Notes: generated from the letters alone by a model not told the origin. Positions 15,698 to 24,479 are shown, counted from the stretch's first letter. The stretch: DNA of 64,000 nt from Zhuqueibacter pondensis (GCA_034505955.1 JAPDQK010000030.1:1-64000); one strand, 5' to 3'. Program-made: numbers and translations.

Positions 15698-15945
15698 CCT
15701 ATCAATTCGTTTATTCACGGCGAGCGGAACGTGATATTGACAAGCTTGATGCCGCGGCACAAAAACGGATAAAAAAGAAATTGGAGGAATTCAAGCATGA
15801 ACCTTTTCGATATGCCGAGAAGTTAAGCAGTTCCGACTTGGGCTCGTATCGCTTCCGTATTGGCGATTATCGCGTCATTTTTGACGCCGAAGGCGCGAAC
15901 CTCGTCGTCTTGCGTGTTGGACATCGGCGGGAAATTTATCGTTGA
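15694..15945 (+). CDS. RelE/ParE family toxin
   Basis: 83 residues, normal for RelE. Features of the fold: YSRRAERDIDKLDAAAQKRI helices, then RFRIGDYRVIFDAE and VVLRVGHRREIYR strands with the conserved Arg and final Tyr-Arg. RelE toxins cut mRNA on the ribosome. Coupled to the upstream antitoxin by ATGA overlap, forming one transcript. Confidence 0.92.
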   Translation: MTYQFVYSRRAERDIDKLDAAAQKRIKKKLEEFKHEPFRYAEKLSSSDLGSYRFRIGDYRVIFDAEGANLVVLRVGHRREIYR

Positions 15946-15984
15946 CATGTCACCGCTAAAAAATATTTTTTGCCTTTTCTCTTT

Positions 15985-17099
15985 TTATCTTTTTTGCAGC
16001 AGCACTTCCCTCAGGTACCAGTTCCCCGTCAAAATCTTCCAATCGTTCTCCGGCTTCGCCATTTCCGCTTGCAGCGTTTCGCGCAAGTTGGGTTTGTACT
16101 CGAAAGCAATCTGCAAATTATTCAGCAACTCGTCTTTATTTTTGAGCTTGGCCTCGCACCGCGCTTGCTGGAATTTGGCGTAGGCGGTTTTGATGCTGTC
16201 GACACGAATGATGTCTATCAAAATGTCAAATGCCGACTCATACTGACCACTGGCAACTGACCACCCTCCGGGTGTAGCCTGACCACTGAAAAACCCGAAT
16301 CCGCTTGACGTAGTAGCTTCCGCGCTTTGGCTTCAGATTCGAAACGAGCTTGAATCAACTCATACGCATCCCACGCGGCGAGACGAACCCACGGACGATC
16401 ATCTTGGCGCAGTTGGTCAACTCTTTTGAGCAGGCTGGGTGGCAAAGAATCTTTTCGCGCCAAAGCTTGGCTGCCGGCGGTGCGATAGCCGCTCAAGTTA
16501 TTGGTGAGGAATTCGAGAAGTTTGTATTCAAGTTTTACTTTAAGTAAATTTCCCAGTGCGGTGGATTGATTGCGGACATACTGAGATGGATCTTTGAGGC
16601 CGGCGACCAGGATTTCAAGTGCTACTTGAACCTCGCCAAGTTTATACAAAACCAGCACATCATCGACTTTGGTTAATTTGCTTCCCAGCCAAAGCCAATC
16701 ATCAGTTTTTTGAAAACCCAATTTAAAGTGATTTTTTAAGGTTCTTCTCGTGCTATCATCACGGGCATCGGAAAGACGATAACCGGTCGTCACCACAACC
16801 TGATGGAAAGGATTAGCGCGAAAAATGGCGATCTCCTCCTCCTGCGTGCCGACATTTTCCGGCGTAACGGTTCCGGCATAAAAAGAATTGTATTGAACCC
16901 AGAGATACACCAACAAACTCAGCAAAAGCGCCACGCCTGGGGCCAAGCCATACCACAAGCGTCTTTTGGCCAGGCGCTCACGACGGGCCTGCAGCCAAGC
17001 CGCAATTTCGGCAACGAGATAATCGTGCTTGAATTCATACCAGTGGTCGGGGGCGGAAATTAGAACGTAAGAATTGTCCCATATTGATCCCTCCGCCAT
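15985..17099 (-). pseudogene. Frameshifted C-terminal remnant of a STAND-NTPase/HEAT-repeat membrane protein
   Basis: The longer piece (17099 to 16218, 293 residues) begins in YEFKHDYLVAEIAAWLQARR, then a membrane segment (LAPGVALLLSLLVYLWV) and HEAT-like repeats. The HDYLV...W pattern before a membrane helix is what lies behind nSTAND NTPase modules, so the NTPase half is missing. The frame ends in a stretch with GTGGTCAG words (about 16240-16290). After it, coding resumes in another frame as YESAFDILIDIIRVDSIKTAY and runs to 15985 with TPR-like helices. Insertion of the GTGGTCAG repeat therefore seems to have broken one gene. The function was probably signalling or defence; that is inference. 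Confidence 0.6.
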
Positions 17100-17203
17100 T
17101 ACCTTTATTTCTTACGTTTCACGACCTTCATGTCGCCTTCAAGTCATCCGGAAACATCGGGTGAGATTCCCACCCTGGCTGGCCGGTATTTCGGAACGCC
17201 CGC

Positions 17204-17233
17204 AATAAAAAGGCCCCGCACCACCCGGGGCCG
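17204..17233 (-). terminator. Rho-independent terminator of the small basic protein gene
   Basis: On the minus strand CGGCCCCGGGTGGTGCGGGG, CC, then TTTTTATTG: a 7-base G/C stem, 7-base loop and T-run. It lies about 150 bases after the 40-residue gene, on the same strand. No other minus-strand gene feeds into it. Confidence 0.8.
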
Positions 17234-17385
17234 TAAAGCTCGAGCCCGATAATTGCGGCTAAAAGAACCGTTGTTTCTCATCTACACCGCTATTGATCGG
17301 GGTGTGAATGAAATCAGCGGGCGTAATCGCGTGAGCCGTTTTCACGGCTTTTCGGAGCAAAATGGATAACCGAAATTATCGGGGG

Positions 17386-17508
17386 TTAACCCTTTGTGAC
17401 CGCCGCCGTTTGTTGTTTCAGCATGGCTTTGCGGCGTTTCATGCGCGCCCGCCGCTTTTGGCGCCGTTTCATACGCATGCGACGCTGCTTGCTTTTGCTT
17501 CTCGCCAT
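17386..17508 (-). CDS. 40-residue highly basic protein, ribosomal-protein-like
   Basis: The reading frame MARSKSKQRRMRMKRRQKRR, then ARMKRRKAMLKQQTAAVTKG has 19 Lys/Arg in 40 residues. GGAGGA stands directly before the ATG. An own promoter (17619-17647) and terminator (17204-17233) on the same strand frame it. The pattern recalls the very small Arg/Lys-rich ribosome proteins (bS-THX or AURKAIP1/COX24-like) but I cannot match it to one of them. It probably binds rRNA or other nucleic acid. A larger frame over the same strand (17342-17647) is a shadow in another register. Confidence 0.65.
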   Translation of the reverse strand: MARSKSKQRRMRMKRRQKRRARMKRRKAMLKQQTAAVTKG

Positions 17509-17618
17509 AATCCTCCAAGTTTGTTGGGGTTTCATACGTTAACCAAAAAATCTCCATCCAGCGAAAGGGCGAGGGCCATGACAAACCCGGCCATCGCGCT
17601 TCAGAAAAACGGCAAATC

Positions 17619-17647
17619 AATTTAAAACAGTTTTGACAAGAATGCAA
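17619..17647 (-). promoter_or_regulatory. Sigma70-type promoter for the small basic protein
   Basis: Minus strand TTGCAT (17642-17647), 17-base spacer, TAAATT (17619-17624). The leader would be about 100 nt. It is divergent from the promoter at 17680. Confidence 0.55.
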
Positions 17648-17679
17648 GATTTTTGTAGGCGCGAGTGCAAAAATAATCG

Positions 17680-17708
17680 TTGACTTTTGGGTTTATGAAT
17701 ATTTTATT
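17680..17708 (+). promoter_or_regulatory. Sigma70-type promoter for the dipeptidase operon
   Basis: TTGACT (17680-17685), 17 bases, TTTATT (17703-17708), about 60 bases before the dipeptidase start. Confidence 0.5.
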
Positions 17709-17773
17709 GTGTTCAGCACTTCCTGTACAAAATGCAACATTATGCAAAATCAACCATTTTTTGATGAGGTGAT

Positions 17774-19045
17774 ATGTCGCAGCGCAACACCAATCTGGGT
17801 TGGTTGTTTCTTTTTCTGGTGATCCGTTTCACGGTGGCGCCGGCCCAGCCAACAGAAGATCCGCTTGCCCGCCAGGCTGCCGAAATTCACGCCAGAATTT
17901 TGACGGTTGATACCCACATCGATTGGCCCTTGCATCAATTCCATGATCCCGGCTTCAATGCCGCCGAACGTCACACACCGGGAACGCGCATCAGCGGACA
18001 GTGGGATTTGATCCGGATGAAGGAGGGAGGACTGGACGCGGTGTTCATGTCCATCTTCACCTCGCAGGGCCCGCTCACTGACGCAGGTTATGCCACAGCC
18101 AAGAAGCAGGCGCTGAAATTGATCGAGCTGACCAAAAAAATGGCGGCCGATAATCCTGATTTGGCAGAAATCGCGCTGACACCGGAGGATGCTTATCGAA
18201 TCGAACAAGCCGGGAAGCGGGCGATTTTTATGGGCATGGAAAACGGCTATCCCATTGGTATGGATCTTGACAATGTGAGACAGTTTTATGATCTCGGCGT
18301 GCGCTACATTACTTTGACCCACACGAAAAACAATGAAATCGGCGATTCCTCCACGGACAATAAAAAGGTGTGGAACGGACTCAGTCCCTTCGGTGAGCAG
18401 GTGGTGAGAGAAATGAATCGGCTGGGTATAATGGTTGACCTCTCGCACGTTCATGACGATACTTTCTGGGACGTCATCGCCTTGACCAAGGCGCCGGTCA
18501 TTGCATCGCACTCGAGTGCGCGCGCGCTGTGCGATCATCCTCGCAATATGAACGATGCCATGTTGAAAGCTGTCAAGCAAAACGGTGGTGTCGTGCAGGT
18601 TTGTCTTTTGGGTGAGTATATTAAAAAGATGCCGCCGAATCCGCAACGGGAGGCGGCCCTGCAGCCTCTGCAGGGGAAAATTGCCGCCTGGCGCCAGGGC
18701 CGGTTGAGCGAAGAGGAAATTGCAAAGCTGCGTGAGCAATACCAGGCGATCAATGCCAAATTCCCGCCCAATCGCCCAACGTTGCAGGATGCCGTGGATC
18801 ACATTGACCACATGGTGAAGGTGATGGGCATCGATCATGTCGGCATCGGCTCGGACTTTGACGGCGGCGGCGGCTTGATGGGCGTCGATGATGTGTCCGA
18901 AATGCCGAATCTCACCAAAGAGTTGTTGCGGCGCGGCTATACAGAAGATGATATTCGTAAAATTTGGGGTGGCAATCTGATGCGCGTTTTCCGCGAAGTG
19001 CAAAAGATTGCTCAAACACTGCAGCAGGAAACGACGACGCAATGA
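17774..19045 (+). CDS. Membrane dipeptidase-type peptidase M19, exported
   Basis: 423 residues. GAGGTG lies just before the ATG. An N-terminal signal peptide (GWLFLFLVIRFTVAPAQP) is followed by the zinc amidohydrolase barrel: THID near residue 50 (first metal pair), Glu in FMGMENGYPIG, His in DLSHVHDDTF, ASHSSARALCDHPRN and Asp in GIGSDFDGG. M19 enzymes split dipeptides, including those with D-residues, in the periplasm or at the membrane; some act on other amides. It is followed after 48 bases by a Tat-exported class V aminotransferase, so both probably act in the periplasm on peptide or amino acid substrates. Confidence 0.93.
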   Translation: MSQRNTNLGWLFLFLVIRFTVAPAQPTEDPLARQAAEIHARILTVDTHIDWPLHQFHDPGFNAAERHTPGTRISGQWDLIRMKEGGLDAVFMSIFTSQGPLTDAGYATAKKQALKLIELTKKMAADNPDLAEIALTPEDAYRIEQAGKRAIFMGMENGYPIGMDLDNVRQFYDLGVRYITLTHTKNNEIGDSSTDNKKVWNGLSPFGEQVVREMNRLGIMVDLSHVHDDTFWDVIALTKAPVIASHSSARALCDHPRNMNDAMLKAVKQNGGVVQVCLLGEYIKKMPPNPQREAALQPLQGKIAAWRQGRLSEEEIAKLREQYQAINAKFPPNRPTLQDAVDHIDHMVKVMGIDHVGIGSDFDGGGGLMGVDDVSEMPNLTKELLRRGYTEDDIRKIWGGNLMRVFREVQKIAQTLQQETTTQ

Positions 19046-19093
19046 GATTTTTCACTATTACAGCCACGTGACCTTAAAACGAGGAGGAAGGTG

Positions 19094-20428
19094 ATGGATA
19101 AAACTTTTTCCCTGTTCTACAAGGATCTGGATCGCCGCGATTTCCTGGCAGCGGTGGGCAAGGGCGTGGGATTGGCGGCTCTCACCTCGTCCACGGTTGC
19201 CGCATTATGGAACGATCTGCAGGCCGCCACCGCACGGATCGCGCATTTGCCCGCCGATCAAGTTGCCTCGGATGAAGATTTCTGGTTCAACATTCAGCAG
19301 GCATTTTCAGTCACGCGCGGCATCATCAATTTGAATAATGGCGGCGTTTCGCCCTCGCCAAGAATTGTGACGGAAGCGCTGGTACGTTACACCTGGCAAC
19401 AGGAGGATGCCACGGCCTACACGATGTGGCAAATTCTGGAACCGCAATCGGAAACGGTTCGCACCGGCCTCGCCGAGCTGTTTGGCTGCGACCGCGAGGA
19501 AATCGCCATTACCCGCAACGCTTCTGAATCTCTCGAAACCCTGCTGATGGGCATGGATTTGAAATCCGGCGATGAAATTTTGACGACGACACAGGATTAT
19601 CCGCGCATGCTCACGACGCTGCGGCAGCGCGAGCGGCGTGAAGGTTTGGTATTGAAGCTGGTCAAAGTTCCGGTTCCCGCCAGAACCATGGACGAAATCG
19701 TCGAGGCCTTTGCGAAGGGAATCACCAACCGCACGCGCGTGATTCTCATCTCACACATGATCAATATCACCGGCCAAATCACACCGGTGAAAGCGGTGTG
19801 TGAGCTGGCGAGAGCGAAAGGCATCGAGGTGATCGTGGATGGCGCCCATTCTTTTGCACACTTCAATTTCAAACAAAGCGACACCGGCTGCGATTATTTC
19901 GGCACCAGTCTGCACAAATGGCTGTTCGCGCCCAAGGGTACTGGCTTGTTGTACGTCAAACGCGACAAGATCGAAAAAATTTGGCCGTTGATGGCTGCGG
20001 AAAAAAAGCAGGCCACGGATATTCGCAAGTTCGAGGAGATCGGCACGCACTCGGCGGCGATTCGCCTGGCAATCGGCGAGGCGATTCTGTTCCACAACGG
20101 CATCGGCGGCGAGCGCAAAGAAAAACGCCTCCGTTATCTTTCCCGCTACTGGATGAACCAATTGAAATCGCTGCCGAACGTCCGTTTCAATACTTCATTC
20201 GATGACACGATGTCCTGCGCCATCGCCAACGTGCAAATCGAAGGCACCGATCCGGTTGTGGTCAGCAATTATCTCATGAGCAAGCACAAGATTTTCACCG
20301 TGCCTATCGTGCATGATGAATTCAAAGGCATCCGCATCACGCCGAATGTTTATACTACGCTCGAAGAGCTCGACCGCTTTTGCGAAGTGATGGAAATGAT
20401 TGCGAAAAAAGGTTTGCCGAAAGAATAA
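19094..20428 (+). CDS. Class V aminotransferase-fold PLP enzyme with Tat-like signal (isopenicillin N epimerase-like)
   Basis: 444 residues from ATG 19094; AGGAGG at 19082-19087 fits this start better than GTG 19091. DRRDFLAAVGKGVGLAALTS looks like a twin-arginine signal (RR-x-F-L with a hydrophobic stretch), which would export the folded, PLP-loaded enzyme. PLP-binding features: LNNGGVSPSP, TRNASESLETLL, IVDGAHSFAHF (Asp and His) and Lys in GTSLHKWLFAPKGTG. The family includes isopenicillin N epimerases, cysteine desulfurases and kynureninase-like lyases; the exported members are of unknown substrate. Second gene of the dipeptidase operon. Confidence 0.9.
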   Translation: MDKTFSLFYKDLDRRDFLAAVGKGVGLAALTSSTVAALWNDLQAATARIAHLPADQVASDEDFWFNIQQAFSVTRGIINLNNGGVSPSPRIVTEALVRYTWQQEDATAYTMWQILEPQSETVRTGLAELFGCDREEIAITRNASESLETLLMGMDLKSGDEILTTTQDYPRMLTTLRQRERREGLVLKLVKVPVPARTMDEIVEAFAKGITNRTRVILISHMINITGQITPVKAVCELARAKGIEVIVDGAHSFAHFNFKQSDTGCDYFGTSLHKWLFAPKGTGLLYVKRDKIEKIWPLMAAEKKQATDIRKFEEIGTHSAAIRLAIGEAILFHNGIGGERKEKRLRYLSRYWMNQLKSLPNVRFNTSFDDTMSCAIANVQIEGTDPVVVSNYLMSKHKIFTVPIVHDEFKGIRITPNVYTTLEELDRFCEVMEMIAKKGLPKE

Positions 20429-20526
20429 ACTTTTTGTAGTCGCGCCGCCCCAGGGTGGGCTGCATCGTTGTTGAGTTTTGAAAAAAGTTCCACCGGATAA
20501 ATTAAGACCAACTGATAAAAACGTAA

Positions 20527-20674
20527 GAATTTAGTCATCTGAACTTTCCCTTAACTAAGGCTGTCATTCCGTAGGCTACGCCCGTAGGGAATCTTTTTAC
20601 TTTTTAAAGAAATACTTGCTAGTACCAAAAAAGATTCTTTTCCAGAATGACATCTTCTTCAGTTGGCTAAATTC
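20527..20674. mobile_element. MITE-like element, copy A (core in orientation 1)
   Basis: Terminal inverted repeats GAATTTAGTCATCTGAA (left) and TTCAGTTGGCTAAATTC (right) enclose a second palindrome GTCATTCCGTAGG...GAATGAC. The core reads ACTTTTTAAAGAAATACTTG, CTAGTACC. Copy B at 29910-30083 has the same ends in the same direction, but the core reversed. No coding sequence. The rest of 20429-20800 is without a gene: a GTAGTCGCGCCGCCC fragment after the stop and A/T-rich DNA before the SEC-C gene. Confidence 0.75.
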
Positions 20675-20800
20675 ACACATAAAAACATTCGTTGGACTTA
20701 ATCTATCCGCTGGAGAAATCCCTTTTGGGGTGCGGCTCGTCTGAGCTAGGGGTTGTTTTCGTGAAAAGACTGTGAGTTTTTTGAAAAAGTGGAGAACACG

Positions 20801-21163
20801 ATGGAAAATCCGAAAAACGTCGGGCGCAACGATCCCTGTCCGTGTGGCTCAGGGAAAAAGTACAAGAATTGTTGCATGTCGGAACCACAACTGAAGTTCG
20901 ATGGGCTGCCTTATGGGATGCGCGTAAAAGGCGGCATCCGTTACGATCCCGAGGCTGGCGGTTTCGTTGTCATCGTCCACATTTGGGACAATGTTGAATG
21001 CAGAGGTGAGCCGCAAGAATGGCGTTATCCCAAAGTGTATGACGACGAGGATGAAGCGTTGCGTTACTACAAGACACACATCGGCCCCGGATTGATACAA
21101 GTCATGCAGAAGAATGTCGAAAAGTCGAAAACAGGTGTCTTCATTCACCGTAAGCTTGAATGA
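20801..21163 (+). CDS. Small SEC-C zinc-motif protein
   Basis: 120 residues from ATG 20801, with GGAGA 6 bases upstream; a GTG at 20789 would add four residues. It begins with the SEC-C zinc-binding motif (NDPCPCGSGKKYKNCC, residues 8-23), as found at the C-terminus of SecA and in many small proteins. The remaining 95 residues (GGFVVIVHIWDNVECRGEPQ, DDEDEALRYYKTHIG) are not recognised. SEC-C binds zinc and usually mediates protein or ribosome contact. No secretion gene is adjacent. Confidence 0.85.
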   Translation: MENPKNVGRNDPCPCGSGKKYKNCCMSEPQLKFDGLPYGMRVKGGIRYDPEAGGFVVIVHIWDNVECRGEPQEWRYPKVYDDEDEALRYYKTHIGPGLIQVMQKNVEKSKTGVFIHRKLE

Positions 21164-21208
21164 GGCAAAACCATTTAAACAGTAATTATTCAAGACAGGG
21201 GAAATGCC

Positions 21209-21709
21209 ATGTATCGCAAGATCGAAGATTTCAAAAAAGACTGGGCCGATGAGAGCGAGGCGACTTTGAAAGTGTTGAAGAGCTTGACCGATGCTTCGCT
21301 GTCTCAGCGCGTCACTCCCGACGGACGTTCGCTGGGATTTCTCGCGTGGCACATTGTTACCTCACAAGGCGAGATGTTGGGCCAAACCGGATTGGCCACG
21401 CAAGCGCCCGAAGAAAATGCCAAGGAGCCGTCAACCGCCGCGGAAATTGTTACGGCTTACGAACGCTCATCGCGCTCCGTTGCAGACCTTGTGCTTAAAA
21501 ATTGGACCGATGCTTCGCTGCTGGAAGAGGTCGAAATGTATGGTCAGAAGTGGACGCGCGGATACGTGCTGGCCTCGCTCATTCGCCACGAAACGCATCA
21601 TCGGGCTCAGATGACCGTACTCATGCGCCAGGCCGGACTCAAAGTGCCGGGTGTTTATGGGCCGTCTCGCGAAGAATGGGCGCAGTTCGGCATGCCGCCG
21701 CAGAAGTAG
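21209..21709 (+). CDS. DinB family protein
   Basis: 166 residues, a four-helix bundle of the DinB/YfiT superfamily. The likely metal ligands are His in FLAWHIVTSQ (about 48) and the two in RHETHHRAQM (about 130-134), the usual H...HxxxH set. Family members are metal-dependent thiol transferases or hydrolases; others have no known activity. CAGGGGAAATGCC precedes the ATG. It is on the same strand as the SEC-C gene, 45 bases behind, possibly one transcript. Confidence 0.9.
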   Translation: MYRKIEDFKKDWADESEATLKVLKSLTDASLSQRVTPDGRSLGFLAWHIVTSQGEMLGQTGLATQAPEENAKEPSTAAEIVTAYERSSRSVADLVLKNWTDASLLEEVEMYGQKWTRGYVLASLIRHETHHRAQMTVLMRQAGLKVPGVYGPSREEWAQFGMPPQK

Positions 21710-21796
21710 TTTGCGAATTGCGCTGATCCGGCAAAACGGAAAAATCACCGGAGACGTCTTTGCGCTTTTGTTGATTAATGCCCGTATGTTCAAGAG

Positions 21797-22909
21797 ATGT
21801 TTCCCGTCAAACGCAAAACTTCTGTCATTATTTTTCTGATCGTGACAATTGGGCTCGGGACCTTTTTCCCGTGCGCTCGAGTCGCGGCCCAAAATCGGAA
21901 GTTTTATTTCTATCACGGTTATCCTTTCGGCTCGGAAGCGACTTATAATCCGATCTCCATCACGATCAACGGCGGCTATGGCATCCTGCTGATGGGCAAT
22001 CGTGCGAAAAATCCATTTACGGTGGACTATCGCACCGGTTGGCGAAACGTTCGCGAAAATATCACCCATCCCATTCGCGAAGTGAAGATTTACGGATGGA
22101 AGCATTTCGTGACCACGGAAATTTTTCCGACCAGTCTGGTGCCGCGCAGCGCACAATATCTTCCCAATTACCAGAATCATTTGATCGGCGGCGGCATGAC
22201 CTATCGCATGTTCCGCGAGTGGTATGTTTATCATGGCTATCCGCAAAGCACGATCCTGGCGTTGAGCACGCTGACGGTTTATCATGTACTCAACGAAGTG
22301 GTCGAAAACAATAATTATGCCGGAACCAATGTCGATCCCATCGCCGACATTTTGGTCTTCAACCCACTGGGCGTGCTGCTCTTTTCAGATGAAGGTGTTG
22401 TGCATTTTTTTGCTGAACGCCTGCAGCTACGGGACTGGTCGTATTTTCCCACAATCAATCCTCTGAACGGCAATCTTGAAAATATCGGACAAAATTTTGC
22501 GATCAAGTGGAGATTGCCGCGACAGCAAACGTGGAGCCTTTTTTACAATTTTGGCCTGAATGGCATTGTTGGTCTTTCATACCGGCGAAAGGATGGCACG
22601 AGTATTTCAGCTGGAGCGGGGCTTATGGCGAGGAACCTGCGCCGCGTCCAGCGGGATGATGGAGTCCGATCCCTGACTGCAGATCTGGCCTGGAATGTCG
22701 GTATTTTTTATGACCGCGACGGATCGCTGATGGCTTCATTCCTTGTGTCCGGCTCGCGCGCCTATAAGATGAGAACCAATCTCTATCCCGGCTTAATTCG
22801 AATTGGCAACATTTCACCTGGAATCTTCACTATCATTAGTAGGAAGAATGAAGTAATTTTTGGCATGACGCTGCGCGGGATGCCGTTGGGACTCGCCTTT
22901 CAAGAGTGA
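21797..22909 (+). CDS. Exported protein of unknown function, possibly outer-membrane associated
   Basis: 370 residues. N-terminal signal (KRKTSVIIFLIVTIGLGTFFPCARVAAQ), then a mature chain rich in aromatic residues: WKHFVTTEIFPTSLVPRSAQ, YLPNYQNHLIGGGMTYRMFR, NNYAGTNVDPIADILVFNPLG. Several short alternating stretches near the C-terminus (SLFYNFGLNGIVGLSYRR, MASFLVSGSRAY) look like beta-strands of an outer-membrane barrel. I do not recognise the family with confidence. It is followed by a gap of 165 bases that holds only short hairpins. Confidence 0.75.
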   Translation: MFPVKRKTSVIIFLIVTIGLGTFFPCARVAAQNRKFYFYHGYPFGSEATYNPISITINGGYGILLMGNRAKNPFTVDYRTGWRNVRENITHPIREVKIYGWKHFVTTEIFPTSLVPRSAQYLPNYQNHLIGGGMTYRMFREWYVYHGYPQSTILALSTLTVYHVLNEVVENNNYAGTNVDPIADILVFNPLGVLLFSDEGVVHFFAERLQLRDWSYFPTINPLNGNLENIGQNFAIKWRLPRQQTWSLFYNFGLNGIVGLSYRRKDGTSISAGAGLMARNLRRVQRDDGVRSLTADLAWNVGIFYDRDGSLMASFLVSGSRAYKMRTNLYPGLIRIGNISPGIFTIISRKNEVIFGMTLRGMPLGLAFQE

Positions 22910-23074
22910 CACATGATTGAGTAACTAGACAATGTTGAGTTGGCTTGAACAAAAGCAGATACAGAAAATGGAATTGGGAATCATCTCCGGCCTGCGGCGC
23001 CAGAGGCTGCCGTGGCGTCTGTGCCAAAGCGGGGTAAAAATTTTGCAGCCTTCCATTTTTCTCTCTAAAGTCAA

Positions 23075-23812
23075 GTGGGTGCAGCCACCGTGAACCTCGA
23101 TCAATTCTTTCGTTGTGCGCATCGCGGTGCCTCGGGATATGCGCCGGAGAATACCCTGGCCGCATTCCGGTTGGCGATGGAAATGGGCGCCGAGATGTGC
23201 GAGCTCGACGTGCAGCAAACTGCCGACGACCGCCTGGTGGTGATGCACGACAATACCCTTGACCGCACGACCAACGGCAAAGGCAATGTCTGGGAAATGA
23301 CGCTGGCGGAGTTACAAAAATACGACGCCGGCAGTTGGTTTGATCCTCGGTTCGCCGGAGAAACGCTGCCATCGCTTGAGCAGGTGGTCGAGCTCGTGCG
23401 GGGTGAAATGAAACTCAATATCGAAGTCAAAATGCACGGCCATGAGCGCAATGTGGCGCAGTTGGTTGTGGAAACGCTTCGCCATGAAAAATTCGTGGAC
23501 GAATGTGTGGTCACATCGTTTGATCGGAGCGTGGCGGACGAGATCAAATCCCTTGCGCCGGAATTGAAAGCCGGATATATTTTCGGCTGGAAAGAGTTTT
23601 CTTCGGAGGTTTTTTCCGGAAAGGTTGAATTGTTGAGCGCGCACTACAGCCTGGTCGATGCCTCTTTTGTCGAACGTGCACGCATTGCCGGCAAGAGCGT
23701 TCACGTCTGGACGGTAAATGAGCAGGCCCTCATGCGCCGGTTGATGGAATTGGGAGTAGATGGCATCATCACGAATTATCCGGATCGGCTGCAGGCAATG
23801 TCGCAGGAATGA
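23075..23812 (+). CDS. Glycerophosphodiester phosphodiesterase
   Basis: 245 residues (GTG 23075) or 240 (GTG 23090, directly before NLDQFFRCAHRG); neither has a good ribosome site. Catalytic features: HRGASGYAPENT (His and Glu), CELDVQQTADDRLVVMHD (metal-binding Glu-x-Asp and catalytic His), KLNIEVKMHG, ending DGIITNYPDRL. No signal peptide, so it is the cytoplasmic UgpQ-type. It splits glycerophosphodiesters to glycerol-3-phosphate and alcohol during phospholipid turnover. It is transcribed alone. Confidence 0.94.
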   Translation: MGAATVNLDQFFRCAHRGASGYAPENTLAAFRLAMEMGAEMCELDVQQTADDRLVVMHDNTLDRTTNGKGNVWEMTLAELQKYDAGSWFDPRFAGETLPSLEQVVELVRGEMKLNIEVKMHGHERNVAQLVVETLRHEKFVDECVVTSFDRSVADEIKSLAPELKAGYIFGWKEFSSEVFSGKVELLSAHYSLVDASFVERARIAGKSVHVWTVNEQALMRRLMELGVDGIITNYPDRLQAMSQE

Positions 23813-23828
23813 ACGCTTTTTCTCTTTT

Positions 23829-24479
23829 TTAGTCGGTGAGCTTTTCGCCCAACAGTTCGTGCAATGTTTTCAACACTGGTGGGAGAGGGGAGGCGACGAG
23901 GCATTCCGGTTTCAGCCAAAAACCTGGTAAGACTTTCGAGTGCAGCCGACCTTGTTCATCCGGCTCGATTCCCACCCACTCGCCCTCGTGATTCTCATAA
24001 AACTCGACGGTGTCTCGCAGCGGGTCGATGATCCAATACTCTTTGACACCGTGCTCGGCATAAAGCACAAACTTGCGACCGCGATCGATTTTGCGACTGG
24101 TCTTGGAAATCAGTTCGACACACAGATCCGGCGGTCCATCGACATATTTTTCTCCAACAATACCAAGCCGGTCTTTTCGGATGAAGAACACATCCGGTTC
24201 CGGACCTTGATATTTTGTCAGCCGAACGGTAGTCGTCGCCACAAACACTTCGCCGAGATCGAGTTGCTCAACGTAAAGGCCAAGAACTTTGACGAGCCAA
24301 CTTACTATGCGTCCATGTTTGGGGATCGCCGGCGAATCGCGAATAATTTTACCGTCCAGCAAATCAGCCTTGATGTTCTCATCGACGAGCTCATGGAACT
24401 GCTCGAAGGTGATTAACCCGCCAGCGGAAACGGTTTTGATGGCCCGGGACTTGCGAGTTTTTTGGGCGATATATGGCAT
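23829..24479 (-). CDS. Uma2 family endonuclease-fold protein (DUF820)
   Basis: 216 residues from ATG 24479 (MPYIAQKTRKSRAIKT); the frame is open further upstream but without family resemblance. PD-(D/E)XK features of Uma2: ADLLDGKIIRDSP, TTTVRLTKYQGPEPDVFFI, PDLCVELISKTSRKIDRG, KEYWIIDP. The nuclease residues Asp (PEPD), Glu (CVEL) and the following polar residue are kept. Uma2 proteins are many in cyanobacteria and candidate phyla and their role is unknown. It is 104 bases behind the GH31 gene on the same strand. Confidence 0.92.
   Translation of the reverse strand: MPYIAQKTRKSRAIKTVSAGGLITFEQFHELVDENIKADLLDGKIIRDSPAIPKHGRIVSWLVKVLGLYVEQLDLGEVFVATTTVRLTKYQGPEPDVFFIRKDRLGIVGEKYVDGPPDLCVELISKTSRKIDRGRKFVLYAEHGVKEYWIIDPLRDTVEFYENHEGEWVGIEPDEQGRLHSKVLPGFWLKPECLVASPLPPVLKTLHELLGEKLTD

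Noticed and set aside
17342..17647. 101-codon minus-strand frame over the small basic protein
   Set aside because: It is a different register of the same region; the 40-codon frame has the ribosome site and the basic composition, the longer one has neither.
17750..19042. 430-codon frame on the minus strand over the dipeptidase gene
   Set aside because: Shadow of a well-supported M19 peptidase; rich in His and Ile as expected for an antisense frame.
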